The translations under genes and the position numbers were made by a program. Positions 1-8,746 of a stretch of 64,000 nt of DNA are shown in pieces (positions within the stretch are counted from its first letter, which is position 1; every line of letters begins with the position of its first letter). The stretch spans positions 682,001 to 746,000 of the forward strand of contig JADJLP010000001.1 in NCBI GenBank assembly GCA_016710065.1, read 5' to 3'. A model generated the notes under the pieces. That model ran no database searches and was not told the origin of the DNA. It saw nothing but the letters and a program-made list of their open reading frames with translations. The stretch is from Candidatus Ideonella esbjergensis (GTDB lineage Bacteria > Pseudomonadota > Gammaproteobacteria > Burkholderiales > Burkholderiaceae_C).

Positions 1-255
1 CCACACCACTTGTTTGTTTACATCCTGGGGCGGGGCTTCTTTGCCTCGGTGGTGGCGGGCAGCGTGGCCGGCGTGCTGGCGATGTGGGCCAACGGACTGC
101 CGGCCGGCACCGGCGTGGAAGACCTGCTCATCGGCCGCTGGCTCTCGGCCTGGGGCGATGCCTTTCTCACGGGCATGTTCGTGGCCATCTTCGTGGCCTT
201 CCGGCCCGATTGGCTGGCCACCTATTCCGACCGTTTGTACTTGCCAAAGGCATGA
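1..255 (+). CDS. ECF-type ABC transporter permease-like membrane protein, 3' part
   Basis: The frame is open from base 1, so the gene starts outside the window; only about 84 C-terminal residues are seen. They hold two hydrophobic segments joined by a short loop and end in a conserved-looking stretch, RPDWLATYSD. That ending is typical of the predicted CbiM-like membrane proteins annotated as energy-coupling-factor permeases in proteobacteria, which end with a short FRPxWVATFxD-type tail. TTG at 10 is not proposed as a start because coding continues upstream of it. Function is inferred from this tail only; no substrate can be named. Confidence 0.55.
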   Translation, partial: PHHLFVYILGRGFFASVVAGSVAGVLAMWANGLPAGTGVEDLLIGRWLSAWGDAFLTGMFVAIFVAFRPDWLATYSDRLYLPKA

Positions 256-263
256 CGGCAGGA

Positions 264-757
264 CTGCTGACGGCGCATAGCGGCCGGCCGTATTTCGTCA
301 TTCCCGCGTAGGCGGGAATCCATGTCTTTGCTTCGGCTGCGGCAGCGCAGCGGCGGTACCTTCGGCCTACGGACTCCTCGCGGACCAGCGCCGTGCCCTC
401 TGTTGCGCCTGCGCTCTCTTGTTCCGCCTTGGCCCTCGGAGCTCTCTACCCAAACGCGAATGTGCCCTCCGTCCGAAGGCACCACCACTGCCCTGCAACC
501 CCTGACGGTGGCGGTCCACCTGGTGGCGCGCCACCGCTGTCTCAGGCAGAGGGTGTCGGGTACCCGCCCGACGGAACTCAGGAGGAATGCGCCATGCCCG
601 GCTTGAGGGCATGGCGGAGGGGGAGATGGAGTCGGGCGGGTACCCGTCGACCTCTGCCCCGCCACCGACGTGTGAGCGAGAAAACCTGGATTCCCGCCTG
701 CGCGGGAATGACGGGGTCGAGGGACGGGGATGACGGACTGCTATGCGCCGTCAGCAG
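264..757. repeat. 494 bp inverted-repeat element, MITE-like, non-coding
   Basis: Two nested inverted repeats bound this gene-free stretch. The outer arms are an exact 18 bp match (264-281 and 740-757, starting CTGCTGACGGCGCATAGC). The inner arms are 27 bp with one mismatch (296-322 and 687-713), and each is itself a small palindrome of the ATTCCC-N8-GGGAAT type known from Neisseria dRS3 and similar repeats. Inside lie a 16 bp inverted pair (557-572 and 631-646) enclosing a 9 bp stem (591-599 with 607-615), and a palindrome at 522-535. No convincing protein is encoded. The layout suggests a small non-autonomous element or a cluster of repeats; no target duplication was identified. Confidence 0.6.
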
Positions 758-786
758 AAGTCGCGCTGCCTGCTTCGGTCAGTGCC

Positions 787-1605
787 TCATTTGCCGACGC
801 GGAATTCAATGCGCCGGTTGCGGGCGCGGCCTTCTTCAGTGTTGTTGTCGGCAACGGGGCGGTCGGGGCCCAGGCCGGCGGTGCTGATGGCCAGCGAGGC
901 GATGCCCTTGCGCACCAAGTAAGCCTTCACCGCTTCGGCACGGGCGCTGGACAGCGCCACGTTGGCGGCATGTGCGCCATTGGCATCGGTGTGGCCCACC
1001 ACCTCGAACTTGCGGCCGCTGAGCTTCATCAGCACCGGGGCCAGTTCGTCCAGCACGGTCACACCCTTGGGGGTGAGGATGGCGCTGCCACGCTCGAACT
1101 CGACAATGCGGTTGGCCAGCGCGGCGTCCACCAGTTCCTGCCCGGCTGCCGCCACCCGCAGACCATTGCGCACCGTGTAGGTGGGGTTGCCCAGCGCGAT
1201 CGAGAGTTGCTGCGGCAGTTGCTGGCGCGTGGCGTCATTGGCCACCTCGCCGTTCACCTCTACCACGTTGCCGTTGATGGCGATATGGCCATGGCTGACC
1301 TGGTTCAGTACCGGCTGCAAGGCCTTTTGAACCTGTGCCGACCAATTGGGCGGTGCGGCCAAATTGCTGCCCACGCCCAGCTGGTCGATCACGCGGTCGG
1401 CACCAAACACCTCGCGGGCACGGCCCAGGATGGCCTGGCGGGCGGCTTCATCAGGCACCGAGCCGGACACCACCACGGGCAACCGGTTGGCCGCCGCCGC
1501 AGGCACGGTGGGCGGAGTTTGCGCCAGGCCTGACAAGGGCAGCAGAGTGAGCAGCGCCAGCGCCCTCAGGCCGTGGCGCCACCCGTGGTTCACGCGAGTC
1601 GTCAT
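787..1605 (-). CDS. OmpA-family outer-membrane/periplasmic protein
   Basis: The 272-residue protein starts with a signal peptide (basic MTTRVNHGWRHGLR, hydrophobic ALALLTLLPLSG, cleavage after GLAQ). Two alpha/beta repeats resembling BON domains follow (about 40-165). The C-terminal OmpA domain (about 165-270) has the peptidoglycan-binding signature, with VVGHTDANG near 205 and NRRIEFRV at the end. Such proteins anchor the envelope to peptidoglycan. The start ATG at 1605 lies 4 bp after the stop of the tagF-like fragment, so the two were co-transcribed. In betaproteobacteria OmpA-like genes are often part of T6SS clusters, and the neighbours support that here. A longer in-frame reading from 1755 runs into the upstream gene and is not used. 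Confidence 0.8.
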   Translation of the reverse strand: MTTRVNHGWRHGLRALALLTLLPLSGLAQTPPTVPAAAANRLPVVVSGSVPDEAARQAILGRAREVFGADRVIDQLGVGSNLAAPPNWSAQVQKALQPVLNQVSHGHIAINGNVVEVNGEVANDATRQQLPQQLSIALGNPTYTVRNGLRVAAAGQELVDAALANRIVEFERGSAILTPKGVTVLDELAPVLMKLSGRKFEVVGHTDANGAHAANVALSSARAEAVKAYLVRKGIASLAISTAGLGPDRPVADNNTEEGRARNRRIEFRVGK

Positions 1606-1609
1606 GGCA

Positions 1610-2070
1610 TCAGCTCCCGAGAAAGGCTTCGGTGAAGGTATCGCGGGCCTGCTTGAGCGACAGGCCCGGTTGTTTGAGGTAGCTCGACAGTTTCTTGACC
1701 GCATAGTCCTGCTCGACAAAGTCTTCCACCCAGTCGGCCCGGCGCGTGTCCACAAAGACCTCGCCCAGGTAGTCTGGGTCCATCAAGGCCCGCAGCGCGC
1801 GCGGCGAGGCCCCTTCGAAGCCGATGTGCAGAGACACGGTCTGGTCGTGCGCGCATTGCAGGAACAGCGCCAACTCGAAATCGGCGCGGGTGAGAAAGCC
1901 CGACACCAGGTCCATCCACAGCGTGGCCACCAGCGGCTGGTACAGCGGGTCGGCAGGTAGCGGCAGCGTCAGGCCCTTGTCGAGCCGCTGCACACCGCTG
2001 GCAGGCACCGGGTGCAGCAGCAGGCCCAGGCCCAGCATCAGCGTGCGCAAGGACATGTCGTGCCCGGCGC
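1610..2070 (-). pseudogene. tagF: T6SS-associated TagF-like protein, 3' fragment
   Basis: The reading frame ends at 1610, and its last 150 or so residues look like a real protein (MSLRTLMLGLG, LWMDLVSGFL, WVEDFVEQDY, LSSYLKQPGLSL). This resembles the C-terminal half of the TagF/BMA_A0400 family, which represses T6SS firing post-translationally. Upstream of about 2070 the frame is antisense to vgrG, so the N-terminal half is missing. The gene is co-directional with the OmpA-like gene, 4 bp apart. Family assignment is from memory of conserved stretches and is moderate; the loss of the 5' half is clear. The exact breakpoint is uncertain by some 30 bp. Confidence 0.5.
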
Positions 2071-3830
2071 CCATCACGCTGGACGACACCGGCTTGCCCG
2101 ACCCGCGTTTGCACACCCGTCCCAGCATCACGGGCGTGCAAACCGCCATCGTGGTGGGGAGTGGTGGAGCTGGGGGTGAACCCGTGCACACCGACCGCGA
2201 CCACCGCATCAAGATCCAGTTCCACTGGCAACGCGGCGCGGGCTCCAGCCTGCGCCTGAGCCACCCTGCGAGTGACAACGCCCCCGCCACCGAAGCCGCA
2301 GGCACCTGGGTGCGCGTGGCCGAGCGCGCGGCCGGCGCCAACTGGGGTGCCAACTTCACGCCCCGCGTGGGGCAAGAAGTGCTGGTCAGCTTCCTGAACG
2401 GCGACATCGACCGCCCCGTGGTGGTGGGCAGCGTCTACAACGGCAAGGGCCAGAGCGACGCCCAGGGCAACCAGGTGAGCGCGGGTGCCGCGAACGCCAC
2501 CGGCAACGCCAACACCTGGTTCCCCGGCACCCAGGCGCAAGGCCAACTGCAAGCCCACCACCACACCCAGGTGCACACCGGCTTCAAGACCCAGGAACTC
2601 AGCGCCAGCCAAAGCGGCAGCGGTGGCTACAACCAACTCGTGTTCGACGACAGCCCCGAGGGCCAGAACCGCGTCGAGCTCAGCAGCAGCACCCAAGCCA
2701 CAAGACTGCAGCTGGGCCATCTGCTGCACCAGGCAGACAACCAGCGCCTCAACCCACGTGGCCACGGCATTGACGTGACCACCGCCGCCTGGGGCGCCGT
2801 GCGCGCCGGCAGCGGCGTGCTGCTCAGCGCCCACGCCAAGCCCGCCAGCACGGCCGGCGGCCAGCAGCTCGACAGCCGCGAGCCGCTGAACCGGCTGGAG
2901 CAAGGCCAGCAACTCATCCACGCCTTGGCCGAAACGGCACAAGCGCACAACGCCAAGCTCACCGCGCCCAACCAAGAGGCGCAAGTCAAAGGTGCCACGC
3001 AAAAGGACAAAGCCAAGCAACTGAGCGTGGAGCAAGGCCTGTGGGCCACGCAGGACAGCCTGAAGGCCTACGCCAGCAATGGCGACGACGCCGGAGATGA
3101 GAACGCCATCAACGGCGGACACGGCAGCACCACGCAATGGGGCCGACCCGACCTGGTGCTGGCAGCACCCGGTGGCATCGGCAGCTTCACCCCCGCCAGC
3201 CACATTGCCAGCGCCGGTGCCACCACCTCATTGGCAGCCGGGCAAGACGTGCACCACCTGGCCCAGGCCAACCACGCCAGCGCCGCCAAGGACGGACTCA
3301 TCCTGTTCAGCTACGGCAAGGCCAGCAACCCCGACAAGCCCAACCAGGAAATCGGCATCGCGCTGCACGCCGCCAGCGGCAGTGTGAACACCCAAAGCCA
3401 GAGCGCTGCCACCAAGGTCACCGCCGACAAGGACGTGATGGTTGCCAGCACCACTGCGATGGTCAAGATCGCGGCACCCAAGCACGTTCTGCTCACGGCG
3501 GCCGGCGCGGCCATCACGATCAAGGCCGGCAACATTACGCTGAACGGGCCGGGCAGGGTGGAGTTCAAGGCGGGGCAGAAGGTGTTTGCGGGGGGTGCGG
3601 ATGCCCAAGCAAGTTTGAATTTGGTCAAGCCGATGAAGCTGGAGCGATTCAACGAGGCCTTCGTGGTCAAGAACGAGGAAACCGGTCAAGTGATGGCGCA
3701 CGCGCGCTATCGAATAGAGGACGCCGAAGGGCAGTTGCTGGCCCAGGGCTACACCGATCAGGAAGGGCGTACCGCGCGTGTGCACACCGCCAAATCCCAG
3801 AAGATCCAAATCTTCTTGTTGGACACCTGA
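2070..3830 (+). pseudogene. vgrG: T6SS spike protein VgrG, N-terminally truncated
   Basis: About 586 residues of VgrG are present. They start at the join between the phage gp27/gp44-like part and the gp5 OB-fold (RPSITGVQTAIVVG, then GEPVHTDRDHRIKIQFHWQRG) and include NWGANFTPRVGQEVLVSFLNGDIDRP. A long beta-helix region of alternating residues follows to about 3620, then a C-terminal extension resembling a transthyretin-like fold (AHARYRIEDAEGQLLAQGYTD). The gp27-like N-terminal domains are absent: the frame upstream of 2070 is the complement of the tagF-like gene. A trimeric spike could not be built from this piece. The effector gene begins 43 bp downstream, the usual place for VgrG cargo. 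Confidence 0.82.
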
Positions 3831-3873
3831 CGCGAGCCATCGGTTGCGACCTTTGTGAATACAGGGAGAAGAG

Positions 3874-6072
3874 ATGAGCGCCGTGTTACCCAACAAGACC
3901 ACCAGCACGAATCCTCCGAAGGACACTTTTGTGGAGGTGCCCCATGCGCTATCTGACGGGTTCCTGCTCTACCGACCTGACGACAACGCCTTCATTGCTT
4001 TGTACCCAGAAGAGTTTCTGGAGTGTCGAAAGGAAGGCGAAGCCAACAACCGGGCGATCCAGGAGTTACAGGAGGCGAACCAGGCCGTGACCGAGAAGTC
4101 ACTCGCCCTGGCCGAGATGCTTCGCGACCCGACACCATCAAAGTCTGACCTCAAGATCGCTCAGGATGATCTCGACAAGGCCCTGGCCGAGTTGGCCGTC
4201 AAAAGCGATGCCGCCAAGAGTCGAATCGAAAAGATCGTGGATCTTAAGGCGGACGAGAAGAAACTGGTCGAGTTGGTGCCATTGACGCTGGCCCGTGATG
4301 GCCGCCACAAGACCTTCTACATACCTGCAGAAAAGCTCAAGTCTGCGGCGGCAGACAAGCGTGTCTATTTGGTGGAAGGCAAGGCCGAGCGCAACAAGGG
4401 CACCAAAGAGCAGCTTTTCAACGGCACTCGATTGAACAGTTCGGAGGTCAAGCGGCGCATCCTGAACCAAGTTGGTGACAAGGCCAAGTTCGAGAAGAAG
4501 TGGAAACTCAAGCCTGCGGATGGAGACGAGTACGCTGGCCAGTACTTCAGCGATTGGAGCAAGGCGATGGGGGCGACCGCCCAGCAGTTTCTGGAGCGAG
4601 AGCAAAAGGAAATCCTGGAAGGCGTATTTGGGCCCATCAATGCCAACCCCAACGATCCCCATCGGCGCGTCGACCTGAAGGCCGAAGCACAGCTGATGCG
4701 GTGGGCCGCCGGCGCCGGCCTGGAGGCGAACGTGCAAGGCTTGCAGGGCAACTTCTTTGACAAACGTGACAAGGATTTGAAGAGTCGCTTCAAGCGCGCA
4801 GCCAAGGCCGTGCAGTTCAACGTCAAGGCCAACGCCGAGGCGTCTATGGTGCTTGGCGAGGCCAAGGTTCAGACGGTGGGCTACATCCCGCACTATGCCG
4901 GTTGGCACCTCACACCGGCGGGTGCAGGCGTTGCGCTCGATCTGGGGTACTTCAGGTTGCGTGGCGAAATGAGCTTGTATGCAGTGGCGGGCGCCAGCAT
5001 CGCCCTTGAGGCCGACGCGGGGCTATTGCTCACCGCCAGCAAGCAGGGTCTGCGCGGCGTTCCCAAGCGCGCCAAGGCCGTCAAAGCCAAAGCCAGCGCT
5101 GAAGGTGGCGTCAAGCTGTTCGCGGGGCTGAAGGAAGGGGTTGACCTGAACGGTGCGCTGCAGTGGTTGAACCCCGAGGGCTTCATCGACGAGAAGAGCC
5201 CTAAGCGAAAAGACCCTACCAAGACCTGGGGAGAGTATGTGGATGTGGCCAGCGTGGGGGCCGGTGTGGCGGGCATTGAGGGATTGGCGGCGACCTTAGG
5301 CTTTGAGGTGGGCTACAAGAATGGCAACTTTGTCATCGCGGCCAAGGCTGGCGGCTGCCTCGGTCTGGGCGGCGAAGGCAGCTTCTCGTGCAAGGTCGGC
5401 GCTGACAGCATCGGTCAGTTTTTCATGTGCATGGCACACCAGTTGAAGCAGGCGGATTACTCCAAGTTGAAAGACCTCATGCGGCAGGACTACTTCGAGG
5501 CCTATAACCAAGTGCTCTACATGGTTCAGGCGGGTGAGAAGACTCTGCAGGATTTTGTGGATTCCGCAGTGTTTGGGACGGCAGAACGAATTACCGATGC
5601 TTATGCCGACGCAGTAAGTGCGGTTCAATCGAAGGGGGAAAGCTTCATCCACGAACTTGAGCAGCGAATGCGCAAGAAGTGGGGCTGGTTTGCCTACATG
5701 CCGCCAGAGGCACGGGGGGCTTTGATTGCAAGCATCTCCGAGGTTATCAAGCTTCCGCAGTACGCGGCTGATCGGAACCTGCGGCAAATGGCGGCGTTTG
5801 GTGTGAATGAACTGTTGGCAACGGCCCAGAGCGAAAGGCACTTGCGGAAAACGCTTGACCGCGTCACGGTTGCCATCTGTGAACGCGGTGACCGCAACTT
5901 GGCGGTGGCAAGCATTGACGCGCTGCTGGCGGAATCAAGCTTTGCGGGCGGCCTTGAGCGTGCGACTGCGCAGGTGGCCAAAGCCGAGCCTATGATTCTT
6001 CGGCCGTTCATGCGAAACGACGAGCCGAGCTTCTTTGTGGCCCAGATGCCGTTCTCCCACCCAAGCGCCTGA
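3874..6072 (+). CDS. candidate T6SS cargo effector, 732 aa, unknown mechanism
   Basis: No named family is recognised. The gene follows vgrG by 43 bp, with a GGGAGAAG ribosome site just before ATG 3874. The N-terminus (about 1-50, EVPHALSDGFLLYRPDDNAF) could be a loading or recognition domain. Residues about 55-115 form a long charged heptad-rich helix, probably a coiled coil. A middle part (about 300-345) ends in YIPHYAGWHLTP. Residues about 345-510 are rich in Gly and Ala with several membrane-like stretches (GVALDLGYFRLRG, AGASIALEADAGLLL, GGCLGLGGEGSF). The C-terminal third is helical. This is compatible with a pore-forming or membrane-active toxin, but that is inference. It is convergent with the SUMF1 gene (12 bp gap). 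Confidence 0.6.
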   Translation: MSAVLPNKTTSTNPPKDTFVEVPHALSDGFLLYRPDDNAFIALYPEEFLECRKEGEANNRAIQELQEANQAVTEKSLALAEMLRDPTPSKSDLKIAQDDLDKALAELAVKSDAAKSRIEKIVDLKADEKKLVELVPLTLARDGRHKTFYIPAEKLKSAAADKRVYLVEGKAERNKGTKEQLFNGTRLNSSEVKRRILNQVGDKAKFEKKWKLKPADGDEYAGQYFSDWSKAMGATAQQFLEREQKEILEGVFGPINANPNDPHRRVDLKAEAQLMRWAAGAGLEANVQGLQGNFFDKRDKDLKSRFKRAAKAVQFNVKANAEASMVLGEAKVQTVGYIPHYAGWHLTPAGAGVALDLGYFRLRGEMSLYAVAGASIALEADAGLLLTASKQGLRGVPKRAKAVKAKASAEGGVKLFAGLKEGVDLNGALQWLNPEGFIDEKSPKRKDPTKTWGEYVDVASVGAGVAGIEGLAATLGFEVGYKNGNFVIAAKAGGCLGLGGEGSFSCKVGADSIGQFFMCMAHQLKQADYSKLKDLMRQDYFEAYNQVLYMVQAGEKTLQDFVDSAVFGTAERITDAYADAVSAVQSKGESFIHELEQRMRKKWGWFAYMPPEARGALIASISEVIKLPQYAADRNLRQMAAFGVNELLATAQSERHLRKTLDRVTVAICERGDRNLAVASIDALLAESSFAGGLERATAQVAKAEPMILRPFMRNDEPSFFVAQMPFSHPSA

Positions 6073-6084
6073 TTCGAGGAAATG

Positions 6085-7050
6085 TCAGCGAACCGGGTTT
6101 GACGCCTGCACGCCACAACGGAATTGACCGCTGGCCCAGCCAGAGTAACCGGGAATCTTCGAACGCCTGGCCGACCGTACCTCGCGCGGCTCGGTGGCAC
6201 CTCGCGAAAACACAAACCCACCAAAAGCCGGCTGCGAGGTCGCTCCACCGCGCAATACCTTGGCGGGCCCAAATTCCGGGTGCTTGGGTTGCGCAGGCTT
6301 GCCGCTGTCAGGCCCCTTCGGATTCAAAGCCGGGGAGTGCTTGTAGTAGTCCGGGTCGTACCAGTCGTTGACCCACTCACTGGCATTGAGATCAAGCATG
6401 CCGTAGATGCCTGCGGGATTTGGCGGAAAGACGCCAATATCGGGGGTTCGTCTGTCCTCAATATCCCAAGGGAAATTCCGATCCTTGTCGATCATCCCGT
6501 TGTCCGTCGCAAACAGCAGTTTCTTGCCACCCGAGCGGGCGGCGTATTCCCACTGCGCCTCGGTCAGCAGATCAAATGGCAGGCCAGTGATGTCGCGCAG
6601 CCAGCCGCAATAGGCCTTGGCGCCGAACCAGTTCACGCCCGCAGGCTTGCGCGGCTGCCGATCTTTGGCGTCCCTTGGGTCTTGGTTGATGCGCTGCGCG
6701 CCGGTGGCATCAGTGAACAAGTCGAAGTCCTCATAGCTCACCTTGTAGGCCATGACCGAGAAGGCATCCAGCGTGACAGTATGAACAGGCCGTGAATTCT
6801 CTTCGCCGTCGTAGGGCACCCCTTGTTCATTGCCCCAATCGCCCATCTCGAAAGTGCCGCCGGGCAAGTGCACGAGTTCGGTCTTGACGCGCTGCGCCAG
6901 CGACTTGACGCGCTGCGCCGTATCGCTGCGCGGCTGGGATGCCTGCCCTGACGACGTCACTGCCGGGGTCAGTGTGCCAGGTTGAGCGCTGCCCTGCGCG
7001 CAAGCTTGGAGAGCCATTGCGGCTGCAGCGATGACGATGTGTGTTTTCAT
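6085..7050 (-). CDS. SUMF1/formylglycine-generating-enzyme-domain lipoprotein
   Basis: The start is taken at 7050, giving a lipoprotein signal (MKTHIVIAAAAMALQAC, lipid-accepting Cys in LQAC) and a 321-residue product. An in-frame start at 7146 would bury the signal. The rest is an FGE-sulfatase/SUMF1 fold: HLPGGTFEMGD near the N-terminus, PVHTVTLDAF, PAGVNWFGAKAYC, LTEAQWEYAARSG, GLYGMLDLN-like GIYGMLDLNASEWVNDWY, and KVLRGGAT near the end. Members may be true oxygen-dependent oxidases or merely binding proteins. Secretion and position beside the putative effector make a T6SS accessory or immunity role possible; this is inference. Confidence 0.75.
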   Translation of the reverse strand: MKTHIVIAAAAMALQACAQGSAQPGTLTPAVTSSGQASQPRSDTAQRVKSLAQRVKTELVHLPGGTFEMGDWGNEQGVPYDGEENSRPVHTVTLDAFSVMAYKVSYEDFDLFTDATGAQRINQDPRDAKDRQPRKPAGVNWFGAKAYCGWLRDITGLPFDLLTEAQWEYAARSGGKKLLFATDNGMIDKDRNFPWDIEDRRTPDIGVFPPNPAGIYGMLDLNASEWVNDWYDPDYYKHSPALNPKGPDSGKPAQPKHPEFGPAKVLRGGATSQPAFGGFVFSRGATEPREVRSARRSKIPGYSGWASGQFRCGVQASNPVR

Positions 7051-7211
7051 TCTGAAGCGTGCATGAGAATGGGATTGCATGCTCGCACAGGTCACTGGCC
7101 AGCTCAACGCGGGTTGCAGCATTGACACGAATCTGGCGTGCAGCACGCTGGGAGATTCAGCGGGTCACAAATGCCCTTAGCGGGCCAGTTTGTTCCGTTG
7201 CACTGAACCCC

Positions 7212-7631
7212 TCACCAACTCCCCGTATTCCCCATGCTCACCCAAGGCTCCTGCGGCGCCAGCGCTGAGCCCGCCTGCAGCAACTCCACACTGATCCCAT
7301 CCGGTGAGCGCACAAAGGCCATGCGGCCATCGCGTGGCGGGCGCAGGATGGTGACGCCGTGGTCTTGCAGGCGCCGGCAGGTGGCGTAGATGTCGGCCAC
7401 TTCGTAGGCCAGGTGGCCGAAGTTGCGGCCGCCGGTGTAGACCTCAGGGTCGTGGTTCCAGGTCAGCTCCACCTGGGCGGTCTCGTCGCCGGGCGCAGCC
7501 AGAAAGACCAGGGTGAATTTGCCCTCGGGTACGTCGCGGCGGCGCAGAACCTGCAGGCCCAAGGCGTCGCAGTAAAAGCGCAGGGACGCGTCCAGGTCGG
7601 TCACGCGGACCATCGTGTGCAGGTACTTCAT
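7212..7631 (-). CDS. gloA: lactoylglutathione lyase (glyoxalase I)
   Basis: The 139-residue VOC-fold protein starts MKYLHTMVRVTDLDASLRFY, as in bacterial GloA. The four metal ligands expected for glyoxalase I are visible: H5, E55 (QVELTWNHD), H73 (FGHLAYEV) and E116 (ISVELLQ). It converts the hemithioacetal of methylglyoxal and glutathione to S-lactoylglutathione in the cytoplasm. Its ATG overlaps the stop of the upstream oxidoreductase by 4 bp, so the two are translationally coupled. Length is normal for the nickel-type enzymes. Confidence 0.93.
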   Translation of the reverse strand: MKYLHTMVRVTDLDASLRFYCDALGLQVLRRRDVPEGKFTLVFLAAPGDETAQVELTWNHDPEVYTGGRNFGHLAYEVADIYATCRRLQDHGVTILRPPRDGRMAFVRSPDGISVELLQAGSALAPQEPWVSMGNTGSW

Positions 7632-8662
7632 GGCTTGCTCTCTTTCAGTTCGAAGGGGTAGCGCACGCCCAGTTGGCGGCGCAGCTCATCCAGCCAGCCC
7701 ACGATGGCCAGGGATTCGGCGTGGGGCATCTGCGGGCTCTGCAGCAGGCCGGCTTGCACGCAGCGCATGGTTTCTTCGATCTCGCCCTCGAAGCCGTTGA
7801 TGGCGTAGGGCGCGTGCAGCAACTCGGGCATGCGGCCGGGGCGGTGCAGCGTGGCTTCGGTGGCCTCCCAGAAGTTGCGCGGCAGGGTGATGCTGCCTGC
7901 ACTGCCCAGGATGTGCAGCGCGTTGTCGGAGGCACTGTCGAACGCGCAGGTGAATTGCGAGCTGATGCCTTGCGGGAATTCCAGCGTCGCCGTCACGCGC
8001 TGGTCCACGCCAGTCGGGGCCAGCACGCCGGCGGCGTGCATGCGCGTGGGTTCGGGGCAGCGGCCCAGTGTGGCCTGCAAGACCCAGCGGGTGGCGGCGA
8101 TGTTGTAGATGCCGATGTCGAGCAGCGTGCCACCCGCCAGCGCGGGGTTGAACAGGCGCGATTCGGCGTTGAAGGGCACGGCGAAACAGAAGCTCGACTG
8201 GATGGCGTGCACGCGACCGATGTCGCCGGCGGCCAGGCGCTGCTTCAGCAGGGCATAGAGCGGCAGGAATCGTGTCCACAGCGCCTCCATCAAGAACACC
8301 CGGCGGTCTTGCGCCAATGCCACCAGCGCTTGCGCCTCGGCCAGACTGGGCACAAGCACCTTCTCGCACAGCACGGGTTTGCCAGCCGCAATGCAGCGCC
8401 GCGCGAACTCGCCATGGCTGGCATGGGGCGTGGCGATGTAGATGGCGTGGATGGCTTCGTCGGCCAGCATGGCCTCGAGGCTGAGGGCCAGTTGCGGCGC
8501 TGGCTTGCCGGCGCGTGTCCAGTTGGTGACGAACGCGGTGGCACGTGCCACGTCTCGGCCCAGCACGCTGCGCAAATGCATGCCTGGCAGGCGGTGCACG
8601 GCGTCCGCGAAGCGGTGGGCGATGCCGCCAGGCCCGATCAGACCCCATGCGAAATCGGTCAT
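7628..8662 (-). CDS. Gfo/Idh/MocA-family oxidoreductase
   Basis: The 344-residue protein has an N-terminal Rossmann domain with GLIGPGGIAHRFA at 7-19 and the family's second signature CEKV at 99-102 (usually EKP). The C-terminal alpha/beta substrate domain carries GGTLLDIGIYN near 178-188, as in trans-1,2-dihydrodiol dehydrogenase-like members. It is expected to oxidise or reduce a sugar, cyclitol or similar substrate with NAD(P). The exact substrate cannot be read from the sequence. It heads a two-gene operon with gloA (ATGA overlap). Confidence 0.88.
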   Translation of the reverse strand: MTDFAWGLIGPGGIAHRFADAVHRLPGMHLRSVLGRDVARATAFVTNWTRAGKPAPQLALSLEAMLADEAIHAIYIATPHASHGEFARRCIAAGKPVLCEKVLVPSLAEAQALVALAQDRRVFLMEALWTRFLPLYALLKQRLAAGDIGRVHAIQSSFCFAVPFNAESRLFNPALAGGTLLDIGIYNIAATRWVLQATLGRCPEPTRMHAAGVLAPTGVDQRVTATLEFPQGISSQFTCAFDSASDNALHILGSAGSITLPRNFWEATEATLHRPGRMPELLHAPYAINGFEGEIEETMRCVQAGLLQSPQMPHAESLAIVGWLDELRRQLGVRYPFELKESKP

Positions 8663-8746
8663 GACATCAGCCTTGAATCAGTGGGAGCGCCAGTATGGCA
8701 GCGGCTGCACACACCCTACACTGCCGCCACAACAAGGAGGTGAGCA

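Noticed and set aside
1606..1755. Longer start for the OmpA-like protein at 1755
   Set aside because: It would overlap the tagF-like gene, and the signal peptide begins at the ATG 1605.
1824..2069. 5' extension of the vgrG reading frame to 1824
   Set aside because: It is the exact complement of the TagF-like coding sequence and has no VgrG-like residues.
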